Positions 62,100 to 64,000 of a stretch of DNA of 64,000 nt are shown here, one piece after another. Position numbers and translations under genes: made by a program. Below the pieces are notes generated by a model. The model saw only the letters and a list, made by a program, of their open reading frames with translations. It searched no databases and was not told where the DNA came from. Within the stretch, counting starts at the first letter, position 1; each line of letters begins with the position of its first letter. The DNA is from Adiantum capillus-veneris (lineage: Eukaryota > Streptophyta > Polypodiopsida > Polypodiales > Pteridaceae), in the NCBI GenBank assembly GCA_014529385.2, contig CM043966.1, positions 37,302,739-37,366,738 of the forward strand, read 5' to 3'.

Positions 62100-63053
62100 C
62101 TTAATAAAGAGCCAGCTCCTCAACAAATCCATTCTGAAATATATGTTTTAGATCCACAGTTGTCTGTGCTACTCCAAATAAAAAACACCCCTCATGGCAC
62201 CTTGGAGAGATGGTTTGTCCACTATCCAATGCTTCAGGTCACAATTCTGGTGTTTCCATACAAATCAAATAATCATTGGAGCCTTGTATGCATTGAACTG
62301 GACAAACAAGTGGTATGGACTATCAACTCCATACAAGGAACACATTCAGAGATAAGAGTGTGAGTGTTGATAAAACCTTGAGTGTTTATTTGGGCTATGG
62401 TTGATTACCTCAATATTTTTAATAACAAATAACTTTCACTGTTCATACATGTGTAAAAAGATTAATTCAAGTCTATGGAAGGCTTTGTGGAAATCATGAA
62501 CTCTACAAGGAAACCTTTAAAGCTGTAAAAGTGCCTAATCATACAGATCCAAATTTCGGTGGTTGGAGATGTCTTCTCCATGCAGAGTACATAATACAGA
62601 GTTTTTTTTCTTTGAATCCATTTATGTCAAAGGTATTTTGGTGCTATGATTTGGACCAACTTGGTGCTATTATTAATTAAAGTATTGTCCAAAAGTTAAC
62701 CTAATTTTGCAGAATGTTGTAAAAAATTATACCTTAGAATATTTACAAAGGCACCGTGCTTCAATGGTTCAACATCTACTATCTCTTTCAATTCCAAGAG
62801 TTTTAGATGCAGAAGACAGTTTTGTCGATGACCATCTAATAACTTTAACAATGACCGGTGATGAGGAAGCCATGCCAGTTTCCACCACTGGAAACCAAAT
62901 CCCTAAAATTGACCCCATATTAGAGGAACATACACCGGTATGCTTTGCAAGTGGAGCGGATGAAACGGAAGTTGGGGTTGATCAATGTGAAGTAGACCAA
63001 GCCCTTGAAAATGCAGATGTAAAATGCTCTCAAAGCAGAGGAATGCAATAGAG
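62100..63053 (+). pseudogene. Ulp1/C48-like cysteine protease region
   Basis: Three exons share one frame: 62100-62359, 62461-62632 and 62713-63053, with introns GTGAGT...AAAAAG and GTATTT...TTGCAG. Exon 2 reads LERWFVHYPMLQVTILVFPY followed by SNNHWSLVCIELDKQVVWTI and NS. This matches the Ulp1 fold around the catalytic His (NNHWSL) and the strand that normally ends in Asp-Ser, here Asn-Ser. Exon 3 reads KVPNHTDPNFGGWRCLLHAE followed by YII, the position of the Gln and Cys motif. Exon 4 starts NVVKNYTLEYLQRHRASMVQ, like the final Ulp1 helix, then an acidic tail. Ulp1 proteases remove SUMO; relatives are carried by many plant DNA transposons. Asp, Gln and the usual Cys position are altered, so activity is doubtful. 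Confidence 0.6.
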
Positions 63054-63404
63054 GTTCTAGGCCAAGTAGAGGAGGATAAGGGAGTGTCTATTATTGTGGC
63101 ACAAGTTACGGCACATGATCAATATGAGGGAGTCCAATCTCCTGAAATTCCTGATGTGAAGAGCTCTTCAAAGCCGAGAGAAGATACAGAGTGTCTTGAC
63201 CATGTAGAGGAGGAGGCCAACATTGCAAATCAAAGCCAGGAACAGATAATAGAACAGGTTAACCATTCGGCCATGGAAACACAAGAGTCTGGTACTGCAC
63301 AACCACAAGAGGTTGATACCCTTGGCAATACAAAAGGGAACATCGACACCAACAACAGAATGTCAACATTAGAAATGACCAGTATGGACTCTTGCTTCAA
63401 GTAG
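63024..63404 (+). CDS. Acidic frame overlapping the protease tail, unrecognised
   Basis: 126 residues, rich in Glu, Gln and Ser (EVLGQVEEDKG; LDHVEEEANIANQSQEQIIE). It overlaps the end of the protease frame in another frame, so it may be the continuation of that acidic tail after a frameshift at about 63040. No domain is recognised. Confidence 0.35.
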   Translation: MLSKQRNAIEVLGQVEEDKGVSIIVAQVTAHDQYEGVQSPEIPDVKSSSKPREDTECLDHVEEEANIANQSQEQIIEQVNHSAMETQESGTAQPQEVDTLGNTKGNIDTNNRMSTLEMTSMDSCFK

Positions 63405-63500
63405 ATATGGTTGTTTCGGTAATATCCATTGTACTTAAATAATATACTCTTTTTTGTTTCTAACTACTTATATGTATGCACACAATGATTGTAGAGACTA

Positions 63501-64000
63501 ATTATCTTGGATCTCAATGGATTGTTGATGCTACGACAGCCATACAGTGTACATACAGAGTTCGTCGATTTACGTAGTTTCCACTTGGGAAATATCAGAG
63601 TAGTAATTTGACTAGGCACAAAGGAATTTTTGAATTTTTTGATTCCACGGTTTAGGGTTGCTATCTGGTCTTCAATGCAGGCCCAAAACTTGAATCCCCT
63701 TGTTACCATAGTTTGCAATTTGGATAAAATTTAGAGATTGGATTTTTATTTTGTGTATAGTCAGAGAAATTGTAATACCATTGCGGGACATTTCCACCTA
63801 ACTAAAGCTAATGTGCCACTATTCTACAAGCCCTTTGAACAGATCAATGTGCCTTATGATGCTCTCAATACTTTGTTGATTGATGACACGCCACATAAGG
63901 GTTTACTTAATCCACACGACACTACTATTTCCCCACCTTCATTTGAAGGGCATCTTCATGATTTTTACCTAGAGGACATTTTGATCCCATACCTGCAAGG
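63501..64000 (+). pseudogene. FCP1/NIF-like HAD phosphatase domain, cut by the window edge
   Basis: At 63501 translation reads IILDLNGLLM, matching HAD motif I (hhhDxxG) in the D-x-N-G form that I recall from plant FCP1-like proteins. After a TGA comes LGTKEFLNFLI then RFRVAIWSSMQAQNLNPLVT (63610-63700), the motif II region. After a probable intron with acceptor GTGTATAG (about 63761), NVPYDALNTLLIDDTPHKGL then LNPHDTTISPPSF and YLEDILIPYLQ match motif III/IV and the C-terminus. FCP1-like enzymes dephosphorylate Ser/Thr, for example on RNA polymerase II. Whether it belongs to the mobile element or is captured or host sequence is unknown; it follows about 100 bp after the acidic frame on the same strand. 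Confidence 0.65.

Overview
This window looks like repeat-dominated nuclear DNA of a land plant. The evidence is a CACTA transposon with plant tnp2-type motifs, plant Ty1/copia and Ty3 elements with a tRNA-Met-type primer site, a plant-type HMA/HIPP exon, GT-AG introns, and very long (CT/GA)n and (GT/CA)n tracts. A large, microsatellite-rich genome such as a fern is my guess; the sequence does not prove it. I see no bacterial operons, rRNA, canonical tRNA or CRISPR. No gene in the window looks fully intact.

Layout. 75-6452 is a CACTA element with 13-bp terminal inverted repeats, minus-strand tnp2 and TNPA-like remnants, a captured HMA exon and three tRNA-like units. It sits in sequence adjoining a minus-orientation LTR (6654-7579). 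8.5-14.9 kb is the decayed interior and 3' LTR (13981-14920) of a related plus-orientation LTR element. 14.9-18.9 kb is mostly unassigned. 18913-20176 is an unrecognised spliced pseudogene. 20292-22250 is a copia remnant whose LTR is split by a Ty3 element (22251-30173, TSD TGTGT). 30.2-42.6 kb is a mosaic of old repeats, including a PIF1-like helicase remnant and LINE-like fragments.

42.6-64 kb is the most interesting part. A Ty3 element (52183-60524, TSD GAGAG inside a GA tract) interrupts what appears to have been one compact gene cluster. With the insert mentally removed, the order is: a transposase-like gene (46048-48763, +); a convergent unrecognised three-exon gene (51351-48831, -); a spacer packed with GA/CA tracts and a family of five ~65-75 bp inverted-repeat units ending in GGATCACGG/CCGTGATCC-like arms; then a divergent plus-strand gene. 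That gene starts with a histone H3/CENH3-like domain carrying an ARTKxTARK tail and runs into a Ulp1/C48-like protease region, an acidic reading frame and an FCP1-like HAD phosphatase domain cut by the window edge. A second, partial copy of the transposase-like gene lies at 42626-43970.

I infer a large DNA-transposon-like element carrying chromatin-type proteins (a histone-like protein, a SUMO-protease-like protein and possibly an FCP1-like protein). The genes carry in-frame stops. In the minus-strand gene and the H3-like exon every one is TAG, as expected for deamination of methylated CAG, so this copy is probably a recently silenced, decaying member of the family. Element ends, mobility and the fusion of the H3-like and protease parts are not demonstrated here.
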